Below are positions 25,344-34,807 of a stretch of DNA of 64,000 nt, piece after piece; position 1 is the first letter of the stretch, and the number at the start of each line of letters is the position of its first letter. The translations under genes and the position numbers were made by a program. Source of the stretch: Planctomycetota bacterium (GTDB taxonomy: Bacteria; Planctomycetota; Phycisphaerae; Phycisphaerales; UBA1924); contig JAFEBO010000006.1 of assembly GCA_018242625.1 (NCBI GenBank), forward strand, positions 124,001-188,000, read 5' to 3'. The notes under the pieces are model-generated. The model did no database searches. It saw only the letters and a program-made list of their open reading frames with translations, and was not told where the DNA came from.

Positions 25344-27992
25344 GTGAAGAAGCCCAAGAAGGTGTATCGTCAGCGACCCGTGAACCCTTCCTCTCAAAAT
25401 CTCCGGGCACTCTGCGCCGCGGGCGCGCTGGCGATGCTGGTTCACGGACCCGCGCTGGCGCAGGTGGCGCCGGCGCCCAAGCCCGAGCGGCCGGTCGGCT
25501 CGCCACCGGTCGAGGGGCCGATCCCGCGCGAAGAGCCCAAGCCCGGCCCGCCCGCCAAGGAGCTCGAGGTCTTCGAGGGCCGGCCGGTGCGCGATATCCG
25601 CATCGTCAAGCCCGCAAAGATCAAGGAAGACGGGAACGAAGTGGTCTACGAGCCGCTCGACCCCGAGACCACGCGGCTGGTGCGCAACCAGCTCCGCCTG
25701 CGCGAGGGTGCGGCGTATGAGCAGTCGGTTATCTCCGGCGACATCACCCGCCTGAACCGCCTGGGCCGGTTCAAGCAAGTCGAGACACGGGCACAGGCGT
25801 ACGACGACGGCAGCGTCGGCATCGTGTATGTCCTGACGCTCCAACCGATTGTGCAGGACGTGCAGACGGTCGGCAACCGCAAGTTCAGCGATCAGCAGAT
25901 CAACAAGGAAGTGGACATCCTGCGCGGGACGCCGGTCGATCCGCTCCAGCTAGAGCGGGCCTGCCGGCGCATCGAGGCCATGTATCGAAAGAAGGGGTAC
26001 TACCTCTGCCGGGTTTCGGTGGATGAGGAGCAGGTCGATAAGACGGGAATCGTGATCTTCAACATCCGCGAGGGCGAGCGGATGAAAGTGATGGACATCC
26101 GCTTCGAGGGAAACCGGAGCTTTTCGTCCGCCGAGATCCGGCCCGTCATAAAGACCAAGACGGCATGGCTCTTTGACCGTGGCGCCCTGGATGATGATGT
26201 CCTGGACGACGACGTCTCGAGCGTGATCAAGTTCTATAAGGACCGGGGCTACCTCGATGTCCGCGTGGACCGGCTCGTGCGCCCGGCCCCGACGGGCAAG
26301 GAAGCGATCGTCACCTTTGTCATCGACGAGGGGCCGGTCTACACCCTGCGGAGCGTCGAGGCGTTTTACGAGGAGTTTTCCCGGGCGTACAGCACGATCG
26401 CGCAGGCGAAGGCGGACATGAAGCCGGGTGAGCGGCTGATGGTGCTGGGGCCCGAGTCCCCTCAGCAGCGCAACATTCTCGTCGGCCGGGACGGCCAGCT
26501 TTCCTCCGAGCAGGTCAAAGGGCTGATGCTGATCAAGCCCGGCGACGTGTACAGCGTGGAAAAGCTCGAGAAGTCGGTCAAGGCGGTTTCGAATGCCCTG
26601 GGCATGATGGGCTACACCGACGCGATGGTGACCCGCCGTGAACGCCGCGACACGGACAAGCCCGAAGTTGACATCGTGATGTTCATCCGCCAGGGCAAGG
26701 AGTACAAGACCGGCGAGGTGATCATCCAGGGCAACGACATCACGCAGCAGAAGGTGGCCCGCCGGCAGATCGAGCTCAAGCCAGACCGCCCGCTGGACAC
26801 GGTCGCGATGGAGAACAGCAAGCGCCGGATCAAGCAGGCCAACACCTTCGACAACTCCCGCGTCCGGATCACCGCCCAGAAGCCCTCGGACGAGGACCCG
26901 CTGCACCGCGACGTGCTGGTGGAGGTGGCGGAGACCAACACCGGCGATTTCAGCCTCGGCGCCGCGGTGAGCAGCGACGGGGGCGTCCTGGGTCGCATCT
27001 CGGTCACCCAGCGTAACTTCGACATCGCCGACGTCCCCGACACTCCGGGCGAGCTTTTCAGCGGGCGCGCGTTCCGCGGCGGCGGCCAGACCTTTACGCT
27101 GCAGGCGTTGCCCGGCACGGAGATGCAGTCGTACGGCATCGGGCTGACCGAGCCCTCCCTCTTTGAATCGGTTTACTCGGGCAGCGCAGGCTTTACCTAC
27201 AACACCCGCAACTACAGCCAGTACGACGAAGAACGCTGGGGCCCGAGCTTTTCAATCGGGCGCGTCTTTGGATCACGCTGGGTCGCCTCGGTCCCCATCA
27301 AGTTCGAGCGGGTCACTCTTTACGGGATTCCCGCGACCTCCGCGGTCGACATCTACGACTCGCAGGGAACCCATCAGGTCAACAGCATCGGTATCAACCT
27401 GACGCGGTCGACCTTTGACGACCCGGTCGCGCCCACCAAGGGCTCCAAGATCGACATGGGCATTGACCAGATCTACGGCACCGCCGCCTACCAGATGCTG
27501 CACGCGCAGCACCAGATCTTCATCCCGCTCTCGCAGGACTTCCTGGGGCGGACAACCACCCTTTCGTTCCGCACGGCCGCCAACTACATTCCGGAAAACA
27601 AGAACAACGTGCCGGTCTTCAACCGGTTCTACCTGGGCGGCCAGAGCCTGCGCGGCTTCGCGTTCCGGACGGTTTCGCCCCGAACAGTGACCGCAGACAC
27701 CGGCGCCCCCAGCGGCGAGCCCGTGGGAGGTACCTGGCTGTTTACCTTCTGCCCGGAAGTGAAAGTGCCGCTCTATGAAGACATCCTGTCCATGGTCTTT
27801 TTCGTGGACACGGGCACGGTGCTCTTCGAGCCCGGCTTTGATGACTACCGCATTTCGATCGGCACGGGCCTGCGGGTGAACATTCCGATGCTCTCGGGCG
27901 CTCCACTGGCCTTCGACTTTGGCTTTCCGATCAAGAAAGACCCGCAGGACCAGACCCGGCTGTTCACATTTTCCGTCGACGTGCCGTTCTGA
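25344..27992 (+). CDS. bamA: Outer membrane assembly factor BamA (Omp85)
   Basis: BamA folds and inserts beta-barrel proteins into the outer membrane, so this is direct evidence for a diderm envelope. The start is GTG at 25344, giving 882 residues with a signal peptide (cleavage after ALAQ near residue 41). Several POTRA domains follow (for example IVQDVQTVGNRKFSDQQINK and MKVMDIRFEGNRSFSSAEI), with an extra long insert between POTRAs near residues 340-400. The C-terminal half is the barrel, containing the L6-type motif GGQSLRGFAFR, and ends in the terminal aromatic VDVPF typical of Omp85. The order bamA-skp-lpxD mirrors that of Gram-negative bacteria. Confidence 0.96.
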   Translation: MKKPKKVYRQRPVNPSSQNLRALCAAGALAMLVHGPALAQVAPAPKPERPVGSPPVEGPIPREEPKPGPPAKELEVFEGRPVRDIRIVKPAKIKEDGNEVVYEPLDPETTRLVRNQLRLREGAAYEQSVISGDITRLNRLGRFKQVETRAQAYDDGSVGIVYVLTLQPIVQDVQTVGNRKFSDQQINKEVDILRGTPVDPLQLERACRRIEAMYRKKGYYLCRVSVDEEQVDKTGIVIFNIREGERMKVMDIRFEGNRSFSSAEIRPVIKTKTAWLFDRGALDDDVLDDDVSSVIKFYKDRGYLDVRVDRLVRPAPTGKEAIVTFVIDEGPVYTLRSVEAFYEEFSRAYSTIAQAKADMKPGERLMVLGPESPQQRNILVGRDGQLSSEQVKGLMLIKPGDVYSVEKLEKSVKAVSNALGMMGYTDAMVTRRERRDTDKPEVDIVMFIRQGKEYKTGEVIIQGNDITQQKVARRQIELKPDRPLDTVAMENSKRRIKQANTFDNSRVRITAQKPSDEDPLHRDVLVEVAETNTGDFSLGAAVSSDGGVLGRISVTQRNFDIADVPDTPGELFSGRAFRGGGQTFTLQALPGTEMQSYGIGLTEPSLFESVYSGSAGFTYNTRNYSQYDEERWGPSFSIGRVFGSRWVASVPIKFERVTLYGIPATSAVDIYDSQGTHQVNSIGINLTRSTFDDPVAPTKGSKIDMGIDQIYGTAAYQMLHAQHQIFIPLSQDFLGRTTTLSFRTAANYIPENKNNVPVFNRFYLGGQSLRGFAFRTVSPRTVTADTGAPSGEPVGGTWLFTFCPEVKVPLYEDILSMVFFVDTGTVLFEPGFDDYRISIGTGLRVNIPMLSGAPLAFDFGFPIKKDPQDQTRLFTFSVDVPF

Positions 27993-28160
27993 GCAAAAGA
28001 AAGGGGATCGGGCCGCCGGGACACGTCACGGGCACGATTGGGAGCCCGGGCGGGCGAGCCGGGTCTAGAGTCCAACCAAAGTCCATATCATGAAGACGGG
28101 AACGACGGGCGGCGCCCCTGTCGGAACGAGTGAACGTTGTGCGCCACGGAAGTGTTTCTC

Positions 28161-28823
28161 ATGCAAACCGGTCGATTCTTCCAGGGTCGTTTCGCGGGCG
28201 TCGCTCTTGCCGGAGTGCTGCTGGTGGGGTTGGTTTCCACACTTGCGGTGCACGGGCAGACCAACGCCGATGGCTCTTCCAAGGTCGCCCTGGTGAACAT
28301 CGAGAAGATCCTCAACTCGCTGGACGAGGTGAAGATCGCCCAGACCCGGATCCAGGCCAGCGGGACCCAGCGTCAGAACGAGATCAACGAGCTGAACAAG
28401 CAGATCAAGGAAGCCAACGACAAGCTCGACCTGATGCCCCTAAACGACGTCAACCGTCGCGACGAGGCGGTCAAGCTCATGCAGCTCAACGCGATCGCGG
28501 CCGCCAAGGCGCAGGCCTATCAGGCGATCATCAATATCGAGAAGGGCGACCTGTTCAAGGACGCGCACGGCCACATCATGGACGCGTGCAAGCAGTACGC
28601 CGAAAAGAACGGCATCGAACTCGTCATGGTGGACGATCGGGTCCTGCAGTTCCTGGAAAACGACCCGGTGGAAAAGGTCTCGAGCCTGATCGCCCAGAAG
28701 CGAATCCTCTACGGCGCTCCCTCCATTGATATCACCGACGCCATCCTGACGATGATGAACAACCAGTTCCAGGCCAACGGCGGCAAGGCTCCCGCGAAGA
28801 CGACGGAAAAGAAGAAGCCCTGA
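28161..28823 (+). CDS. skp: Periplasmic chaperone, OmpH/Skp family
   Basis: Skp-type chaperones hold unfolded outer-membrane proteins in the periplasm until BamA takes them. From ATG 28161 (MQTGRFFQGRFAGVALAG) the protein is 220 residues with a signal peptide ending near VHGQ. Next comes the family's KVALVNIEKILNSLDEVK strand and a long charged coiled coil (for example QNEINELNKQIKEANDK). A C-terminal helical return and a Lys-rich tail (TTEKKKP) follow. The position between bamA and lpxD is the conserved one. A start at GTG 28137 is possible but would put charged residues before the signal sequence. Confidence 0.9.
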   Translation: MQTGRFFQGRFAGVALAGVLLVGLVSTLAVHGQTNADGSSKVALVNIEKILNSLDEVKIAQTRIQASGTQRQNEINELNKQIKEANDKLDLMPLNDVNRRDEAVKLMQLNAIAAAKAQAYQAIINIEKGDLFKDAHGHIMDACKQYAEKNGIELVMVDDRVLQFLENDPVEKVSSLIAQKRILYGAPSIDITDAILTMMNNQFQANGGKAPAKTTEKKKP

Positions 28824-28842
28824 CCGGGCTCGAAAGCAGCAC

Positions 28843-29922
28843 ATGCAGGCCACCGCAACAGTTCCAAACGCCGCTCCGCCGCAGACCTCTGGCATGAATG
28901 CCGGACGCCTGGCGGACATTCTCGGTGGCGAGCTTTTGGGCTCGGCCGAGGCGGCGATCACCGGCCTGGCCGGCATCGATCAGGCACGGCCCGGCGACCT
29001 GACCTTTATCCGCACGCCCAAGTACGCGGCGATGTGGGACAAGAGCAGGGCGAGCGTGGCGATCCTGGTCAAAGAAGTCAAGCCGCCGGCGATCGTGGGC
29101 GAGGGCCGCGCGATCGTCGTTGTGCCCGATGCGGATGTCGCCCAGCTCAAGATTCTCTCCGCACTCGCCCCCACCCCGACCCCGGTGCAGCCGGGCATCG
29201 ACCCCGCCGCAAAGGTTGATCCGGCGTCCAGCATCGACCCGACGGCCTGCATCGGTCCGATGTGCGTGGTCGGCAAGGGCGCAAAGATCGGCGCCCGGAC
29301 ACATCTGGTTTCGGGTGTTTACGTCGGAGCCGAAGCCTCGATCGGCAATGACACCGTGATCGGCCCGGGCACGGCAATCCACGACCGCTGCGTCGTCGGC
29401 AACAACTGCCGCCTGGCATCGGGAGTCGTCCTCGGCGCCGACGGGTTCGGCTACACGATGCAGAATCACCCGAGCGGCAAGGGAAAGTACCTGGTCCACC
29501 TTCCGCACATCGGCAATGTGACCGTCGGCGATCATGTCGATATCGGCGCCAACACGTGCATCGACCGTGCGAAGTTCGGATCGACGACTGTCGGGAGCGG
29601 CACGAAGATTGACAATCTTGTGCAGATCGGGCACAACTGCCGGATCGGTCGCTCGTGCGTGATCTGCGGACAGGTCGGGCTCTCTGGATCGGTCACGCTG
29701 GGAGACGGCGTTCAGCTCGCCGGCCGGGTGGGCGTTGCGGACAACATTCAGATCGGTGCGATGGCGCGGATCGGCGCCAGCTCCGGTGTCATGAACGATG
29801 TGCCCGCGGGCGAAACGTGGCTCGGTTCTCCGGCGATGCCCGCCAAGGAAGCCGCACGCAATTACGCGCTCTTCCGGCGGCTCTCGCAGGTGCTTAAGAA
29901 GGTGAAGCTCGACGGAGTTTGA
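28843..29922 (+). CDS. lpxD: UDP-3-O-acylglucosamine N-acyltransferase
   Basis: LpxD adds the second acyl chain to UDP-3-O-acylglucosamine in lipid A synthesis. The 359-residue protein has the uridine-binding N-terminal domain (LADILGGELLGSAEAAITG, then ARPGDLTFI). A left-handed beta-helix of hexapeptide repeats follows (IGARTHLVSGVYVGAEASIG and onward), with the HIGNVTVGDHVDIGANTCID segment near the active site. The C-terminus is a short helical region, FRRLSQVLKKVKLDGV. It starts 20 bp after skp, and lpxC begins 20 bp after its stop, so the genes form one operon. Confidence 0.95.
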   Translation: MQATATVPNAAPPQTSGMNAGRLADILGGELLGSAEAAITGLAGIDQARPGDLTFIRTPKYAAMWDKSRASVAILVKEVKPPAIVGEGRAIVVVPDADVAQLKILSALAPTPTPVQPGIDPAAKVDPASSIDPTACIGPMCVVGKGAKIGARTHLVSGVYVGAEASIGNDTVIGPGTAIHDRCVVGNNCRLASGVVLGADGFGYTMQNHPSGKGKYLVHLPHIGNVTVGDHVDIGANTCIDRAKFGSTTVGSGTKIDNLVQIGHNCRIGRSCVICGQVGLSGSVTLGDGVQLAGRVGVADNIQIGAMARIGASSGVMNDVPAGETWLGSPAMPAKEAARNYALFRRLSQVLKKVKLDGV

Positions 29923-29942
29923 TCGGGCTTCAGGCTCTTTCT

Positions 29943-30764
29943 ATGCCGGTGCACACCACGACGATCCGGGGAACTGGGCTTTTTTCGGCGAAGCCCGCCT
30001 CCGTGGAAATCGTCCGGGCCCCACAGGGAACGGGCATCCGCTTTCTCACCGCGACCGACATTGTTCCCGCAACGATCGCTCACCTCGCGCCGGCGCGCGG
30101 GCCGCTCGGCGGGCGGAACAGCGTGCTGGCCCGGGGCGCGGCTCGCGTCGAGACAGTCGAGCATGTACTTTCCGCCCTGGCCGGGTCGGGGGCCTGGAAT
30201 GCGGACGTGCGCACCCAGGGCGACGAAATCCCGATCCTCGATGGATCGGCTTCGGGCTTCCTCGTCGCCGCAGAATCACTGGCGGGCTCGGACGTGCGGC
30301 CGGTCCGGCTCACGCGAATCTGCCGCGTTGAAGATGATCGCGGCGCCTGGATCGAGGCCGCTCCGGCCGGCGACATCCGATACCGGTTCGAACTTTCGTA
30401 CCCCGCGGGGAGCGGCGTCCCGGACCAGAACTTTGAATGGAAGGGCGATGCCAATACGTACCGCCGCGAGATCGCTCCCGCTCGGACCTACTGCCTCGAA
30501 AAGGAAGCGCTCGCGATGAGGAGCGCGGGGCTCTTTCCGCACCTGACGCCGAAGGACATGCTCGTCATCGCGCCCGACGGCAGCGCCATCGACAATCAGC
30601 TCCGATTCCCCGACGAGCCGGTTCGCCACAAGATGCTCGACCTCATCGGCGATCTTGCGCTCCTGGGCGGGCCGCTCATCGCCGCGGTCACCGCGCACAG
30701 ATCGAGCCACGCCCTGACGCACGAACTCTGCCGCCGCATCGCGGCAGATACACTCCGTACATGA
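29943..30764 (+). CDS. lpxC: UDP-3-O-acyl-N-acetylglucosamine deacetylase
   Basis: LpxC removes the N-acetyl group in the committed step of lipid A synthesis, using zinc. From ATG 29943 (MPVHTTTIRGTGLFSAKP) the protein has 273 residues, near the lower end for LpxC. Expected zinc ligands are present: the first His in ETVEHVLSAL (about residue 69) and the second His and Asp in VRHKMLDLIGDLALLGG (about 228-232). The later catalytic His appears in RSSHALTHEL. The LDGSASGF segment is also typical. No FabZ dehydratase domain is fused, unlike in some bacteria. Its stop overlaps the start of gatC (ATGA). Confidence 0.94.
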   Translation: MPVHTTTIRGTGLFSAKPASVEIVRAPQGTGIRFLTATDIVPATIAHLAPARGPLGGRNSVLARGAARVETVEHVLSALAGSGAWNADVRTQGDEIPILDGSASGFLVAAESLAGSDVRPVRLTRICRVEDDRGAWIEAAPAGDIRYRFELSYPAGSGVPDQNFEWKGDANTYRREIAPARTYCLEKEALAMRSAGLFPHLTPKDMLVIAPDGSAIDNQLRFPDEPVRHKMLDLIGDLALLGGPLIAAVTAHRSSHALTHELCRRIAADTLRT

Positions 30765-31072
30765 GCGGCCAGACGCTTTCGAATGATTACGTGCGCAAAG
30801 TCGCGAAGCTCTCGCGGCTGAACCTCACCGACGAACAGGTTCGCCAGTACGGCGCGCAAATGTCCGCCGTGCTGGGATACATGAACCGCCTCCGCGAACT
30901 CGATCTCGAAGGAACGGAGCCCATGGCCAACGTGGGGGGCACGACCAACCGGCTGGATGAGGATGTGCCGGGCCAAACGCTCCCGAATGCGGCCCTGATG
31001 AAGATCGCCCCCGACTCCATGGCGCCGTTCGTCAAAGTGCCGAAGGTCCTCGGCGACGGGGGTGGAGCGTGA
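30761..31072 (+). CDS. gatC: Aspartyl/glutamyl-tRNA amidotransferase subunit C
   Basis: GatC stabilises the GatCAB complex that converts Glu-tRNA-Gln or Asp-tRNA-Asn to the amide form. The 103-residue protein begins MSGQTLSNDYVRKVAKLSRL, and the conserved LDLEGTEPM and LREDxPG-type (LDEDVPGQTLPNA) segments are present. The start overlaps the lpxC stop by four bases, implying coupled translation. gatA begins 11 bases before its stop. The frame stays open upstream within lpxC, but only the ATG at 30761 gives a normal GatC. Confidence 0.93.
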   Translation: MSGQTLSNDYVRKVAKLSRLNLTDEQVRQYGAQMSAVLGYMNRLRELDLEGTEPMANVGGTTNRLDEDVPGQTLPNAALMKIAPDSMAPFVKVPKVLGDGGGA

Positions 31073-32552
31073 ACGCCGGGCTCTGCTCGTGCATGCCGCG
31101 TCCCGCGGGGAGCTCGGGCGCGTGAACACCTCCGACATCCATTCGGGCAAGGCCCGCGATCGCGCCCTGGCGAGCCTGCGGCGTGCGGAAGAACTCGACT
31201 CCAGGATTCACGCCTTCACCCAGCTCTTTTCCGAAAAGGCAATCGCGCGCGCGGAGGAAATCGATGCGGGTGGTGCCGGCGGAGCGCTCGCCGGCGTTCC
31301 GGTGGCGCTCAAGGACAACCTGTGTCTTTCCTGGGGCCGAACAACCTGCGGCAGCAACATGCTCCGCGACTACGAGTCTCCGTACACGGCGACCGCCGCG
31401 CAGCGGCTGATCGACGCCGGGGCTGTCATCATCGGCAAAACCAATCTCGACGAATACGCCATGGGTTCGTCGACCGAACATTCCTGCTTCGGCCCGACGT
31501 CCAATCCGTGGGATCTGTCGCGCGTGCCGGGCGGAAGCAGCGGCGGGAGCGCGGCGGCGGTCGCGGCCGGCATTGTGCCTATTGCCCTCGGCTCCGATAC
31601 CGGCGGCTCGGTTCGTCAGCCGGCTTCGCTCTGCGGGATCGTCGGTGTCAAACCGACGTACGGACGCGTGAGCCGCTACGGGCTGGTCGCGTACGCCAGC
31701 AGCCTCGACCAGATCGGCACCCTGACCCGCAACATCGGCGACGCGGCATCGGCGCTCGGGGTCATCTGCGGGCACGATCCGCTCGACTCCACATCATCGC
31801 TCCGTGAAGTGCCGGATTTCTCCCGCGATCTCGACGCGCCCGTGCAGGGGCTCCGGCTCGCCGTACCCGCGCAGGCGCGCAATCCGGCGAATCACCCGGA
31901 GGTTTCGCGGGTATTCGCTGAGACGATCGAGAAGTACAAGCAGCTCGGCGCAACGATCGTCGATGTCGATCTGCCGCTCATCGATCACGGCATCGCGGCG
32001 TACTACATCGTGGCTCCCGCCGAGGCTTCGAGCAACCTTGCCCGTCTCGACGGTATCCGTTACGGCCGTCGCGCCCGGCTGGCCCCGGGTGAGGACCTGT
32101 TCGAGCTTTACTGCAAGTCGCGTTCGGAAGGATTCGGGCCGGAGGTGCAGCGCCGCATCATGCTGGGCACGCACGTGCTGAGCAGCGGGTATTACGACGC
32201 GTATTACAACACCGCTCTCAAGGTTCGCCGCAGGATCAAGGATGATTTCGACCGCGTCTTTTCCGACTGCCACGCGGTGCTCATGCCCGCGAGCCCGTCA
32301 CCGGCGTGGAAGATCGGCGAGAAGGCGAACGATCCGCTGGCCATGTATCTCGAGGACGTGTACACGGTCACGATCAATCTCGCGGGGCTGCCGGCCATGT
32401 CGGTTCCCGCCGGGCTTGCTTCCGTCGCGGGCGCGCAATTGCCCGTCGGCGTGCAGATCGTTTCTCAGGCGTTCGACGAGGCCCGCATGCTGCGGATCGG
32501 CCGGATGTTCGAGCTCGCGACCGACTGGCACACGCGCCGGCCGCCCCTCTAG
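31062..32552 (+). CDS. gatA: Aspartyl/glutamyl-tRNA amidotransferase subunit A
   Basis: GatA is the amidase subunit that releases ammonia from glutamine for transamidation. It has the amidase-signature Ser-cis-Ser-Lys triad: Lys in VPVALKDNLCLSW, the cis-Ser in VPGGSSGGSAAAVAAG, and the nucleophile in GSDTGGSVRQPASLCGIVG. It is 496 residues from GTG 31062, which overlaps gatC; GTG 31122 is an alternative that would remove 20 N-terminal residues. No gatB follows, so the third subunit must be encoded elsewhere. It ends one base before the convergent CPBP gene. Confidence 0.95.
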   Translation: MERERRALLVHAASRGELGRVNTSDIHSGKARDRALASLRRAEELDSRIHAFTQLFSEKAIARAEEIDAGGAGGALAGVPVALKDNLCLSWGRTTCGSNMLRDYESPYTATAAQRLIDAGAVIIGKTNLDEYAMGSSTEHSCFGPTSNPWDLSRVPGGSSGGSAAAVAAGIVPIALGSDTGGSVRQPASLCGIVGVKPTYGRVSRYGLVAYASSLDQIGTLTRNIGDAASALGVICGHDPLDSTSSLREVPDFSRDLDAPVQGLRLAVPAQARNPANHPEVSRVFAETIEKYKQLGATIVDVDLPLIDHGIAAYYIVAPAEASSNLARLDGIRYGRRARLAPGEDLFELYCKSRSEGFGPEVQRRIMLGTHVLSSGYYDAYYNTALKVRRRIKDDFDRVFSDCHAVLMPASPSPAWKIGEKANDPLAMYLEDVYTVTINLAGLPAMSVPAGLASVAGAQLPVGVQIVSQAFDEARMLRIGRMFELATDWHTRRPPL

Positions 32553-34082
32553 TCAGCGGATCGCGTAGAGCAGCACCACGACCAGGCCCAGAACGGTCGC
32601 GTTGTTCAGCGCGTGGGCCACCATCGGACCGATGATGCTGCCCCGCCACTCGCGCATGAGCGCGAAGATAAAGCCGATGGTGATGACCGGGCCCAGCAGC
32701 AGCACCGGATAGCCGTGCATGAAGCCGAAGAAAATGGCGCTGATGATCGCGCTCACAAACACGGGCAGCGACGCCCTGAGCGCCCGGTAGAGCGCGCCCC
32801 GCATTACAGTTTCTTCAACCAGCGGCGCCCAGAGCGTCGCCAGCGAAAGCAGCAGCAGGATCAGCGCGGGGCTGCCCTTGCCCACGACTTCAAGTATCGG
32901 ATTGGTCCGCGGCTCATCCTTCCCAGTGACATGCGTGTACCAGGCGTTGAGCCCCACTGTGATGATCACGACGACAAACAGGAGCGGCAGCCCCGCCATG
33001 TAGCCGAAAATCCCGGCGCCCACCTCTCGAACGACCCCGCGCGGCGCGGTCCAGCCGACAAGCTCGCGAAACTTCCCAAAGCTCACGCCCCGAAGCATCG
33101 GATAGAACATCGCCAGAGCAACCACCCACTGCCCGCCGATGACGAAAAACGGGAACCAGTGCGGCGGTTGGATCTCGCCGGCCGCGTCCCGTGTTGCCAG
33201 CAGCCAGATGACAAGCCAGCCGACGAAGCGGAAGCAAAGAAACGCGACAACGAAGAATCCGACAATCTCCCAGCCGAAGCTCCCGCCCGGGGCGGGCGGC
33301 ACAAAGCGCGGCCGGATCATCCCCCGGTACAGCATGATGACGAGCGCCACGAAACAGCCCAGCCCGCCGGCGCCCGCAATCGCCGCGGCGATACACACAA
33401 ACAGGATGGCCACGATCAGCCACGCGCCCCCGGAAAGCAGCGCGGCACGCTCCGGATCAGAATTCGGCTTGCCAAACGTAAGTGCGACCTTCGCGAACCA
33501 ATCATGCCGCCCGATGAGCCGCTCCCGGTCGGCGGCGGAAACTTCATTCCCCGCGTACTGATGGCGAAGAGTCGCGATATCGGCCCGCGCGGCTTCCATG
33601 CGGGCCTTGTCCTTGTCATTCAGATTCCCCGCGGCGGATTCCTCCCGCGCTCCGAAGTCCTTTTCGATTTCCCGGAAGACGGTTTCCGCGGCGTCCTTGC
33701 CGCCGTCGGAACTCAGGATCTCCGCCTGCAGGATGGCTTCTCGCACGCGCTCGGCCTCGGTCTTCCTGGCCGTTGGCTTGCTGGGGTCCTTGGTTTGCGC
33801 TAGCAGCATGCCTTTGGACTGTGCGTCCTTCGCGTCGAGGAGATACGCGAGCTTCATGACCATCTTGGACGCGATGGTCGACGGGTCTGTCGGATCGATC
33901 GCTTCTTCGGCTTCCAGGGCCTTCGCAGCCCGGGCCGTGGACGAAGAAACCCCGGAGAACTGATTGAGATAGATCACCGCCGCCAGACCCAGAAAAGCCA
34001 CGATCGCCGCCACCAACGCCATGCGGCGACTGCCGGGATCGGGCACTCGAGTCGGAAGAGAGGGGTTGTCGAGTTGCGTCAT
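32553..34082 (-). CDS. CPBP-family intramembrane metalloprotease (CAAX/Rce1-like)
   Basis: From ATG 34082 the protein is 509 residues. A membrane anchor lies near the N-terminus, followed by a helical, charged periplasmic or cytoplasmic domain of about 170 residues. About eight membrane segments come next. The CPBP motifs are in the last part: EExxxR in APLVEETVMRGALYRAL, FxxxH in FFGFMHGYPVL, and HxxxN in MVAHALNNATVLG. Such enzymes cleave within or near membranes and process prenylated proteins, bacteriocins or sigma regulators; the substrate here is unknown. A start at 34151 is possible. It converges with gatA with no gap. Confidence 0.9.
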   Translation of the reverse strand: MTQLDNPSLPTRVPDPGSRRMALVAAIVAFLGLAAVIYLNQFSGVSSSTARAAKALEAEEAIDPTDPSTIASKMVMKLAYLLDAKDAQSKGMLLAQTKDPSKPTARKTEAERVREAILQAEILSSDGGKDAAETVFREIEKDFGAREESAAGNLNDKDKARMEAARADIATLRHQYAGNEVSAADRERLIGRHDWFAKVALTFGKPNSDPERAALLSGGAWLIVAILFVCIAAAIAGAGGLGCFVALVIMLYRGMIRPRFVPPAPGGSFGWEIVGFFVVAFLCFRFVGWLVIWLLATRDAAGEIQPPHWFPFFVIGGQWVVALAMFYPMLRGVSFGKFRELVGWTAPRGVVREVGAGIFGYMAGLPLLFVVVIITVGLNAWYTHVTGKDEPRTNPILEVVGKGSPALILLLLSLATLWAPLVEETVMRGALYRALRASLPVFVSAIISAIFFGFMHGYPVLLLGPVITIGFIFALMREWRGSIIGPMVAHALNNATVLGLVVVLLYAIR

Positions 34083-34160
34083 GGATTGGGCCTGTGGAGA
34101 GGTGCGGCCGCTGTCAGATCGGCGTTTGGACGGGTTGTACCAAGGATCCAATCCAAGGTT

Positions 34161-34190
34161 TTGCCCGAGATGAGGGATCGCGCCTATAGT
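34161..34190 (+). promoter_or_regulatory. Candidate promoter of rplM-rpsI
   Basis: TTGCCC (34161-34166) is followed by an 18-bp spacer and TATAGT (34185-34190, one mismatch to TATAAT). The predicted leader to rplM is about 150 bases. No other good -10 lies in the gap. Confidence 0.55.
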
Positions 34191-34345
34191 CGGGTGTTCC
34201 GAATCGAAATCTTGCCGGTTTCAGAACTTCTGGATCCGGCCCGCCCCGCCCGGTAGGCGGCGAGAAAAGCAGTTTGGACGCCCTGTCGTCTTATGCCGCG
34301 GCACCTCCGCCAACGCTACGGACGCCAGAAACGCGGAGGTTGGCT

Positions 34346-34786
34346 ATGCATCGTCGGCAGACATCACTTCAGAAGCCCGGAACGGGCTCCAACACCTGGC
34401 GCGTCGTGGACGCGGCGGGGATTCCCCTGGGCCGCCTCGCCAGCGAGGTCGCGATTGTTCTCATGGGCAAGCACCGCCCGGACTACACCCCGCACGTGCA
34501 CTGCGGCGAGAACGTCATCGTCACCAACGCCGAGAAGGTCGAACTGACCGGTCGCAAGTCGATTCACCGGCTCAAGATGCGGTACACCGAGTATCCGGGC
34601 GGCCTCAAGACCCGCACCTACGGCCAGGTCCGTCAGGAAGACCCGGAAACGCTGGTGAAGGATGCCGTCCGGCGCATGCTTCCCAAGAACCGCCTCAGCC
34701 GCATCATGCTGCAGAGCCTGCACGTGGTGAAGGGACCGACGCACACGCACGCCAATCACAAGCCTCAGGAACTCAAGGTTTCGTAA
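34346..34786 (+). CDS. rplM: Large ribosomal subunit protein L13 (uL13)
   Basis: L13 is an early-assembling 50S protein. From ATG 34346, preceded by GGAGG at six bases, it has 146 residues, the usual length. The sequence shows WRVVDAAGIPLGRLASEVA, LMGKHRPDYTPHVHCGENV, the KLTGRKSIHRLKMR-type region and VRRMLPKNRLSRIMLQSLHV. The frame stays open upstream to 34274, but that part is not L13. rpsI follows at 21 bp, the universally conserved rplM-rpsI pair. Confidence 0.97.
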   Translation: MHRRQTSLQKPGTGSNTWRVVDAAGIPLGRLASEVAIVLMGKHRPDYTPHVHCGENVIVTNAEKVELTGRKSIHRLKMRYTEYPGGLKTRTYGQVRQEDPETLVKDAVRRMLPKNRLSRIMLQSLHVVKGPTHTHANHKPQELKVS

Positions 34787-34807
34787 GCCCGCTCGAGAGA
34801 ACACACC

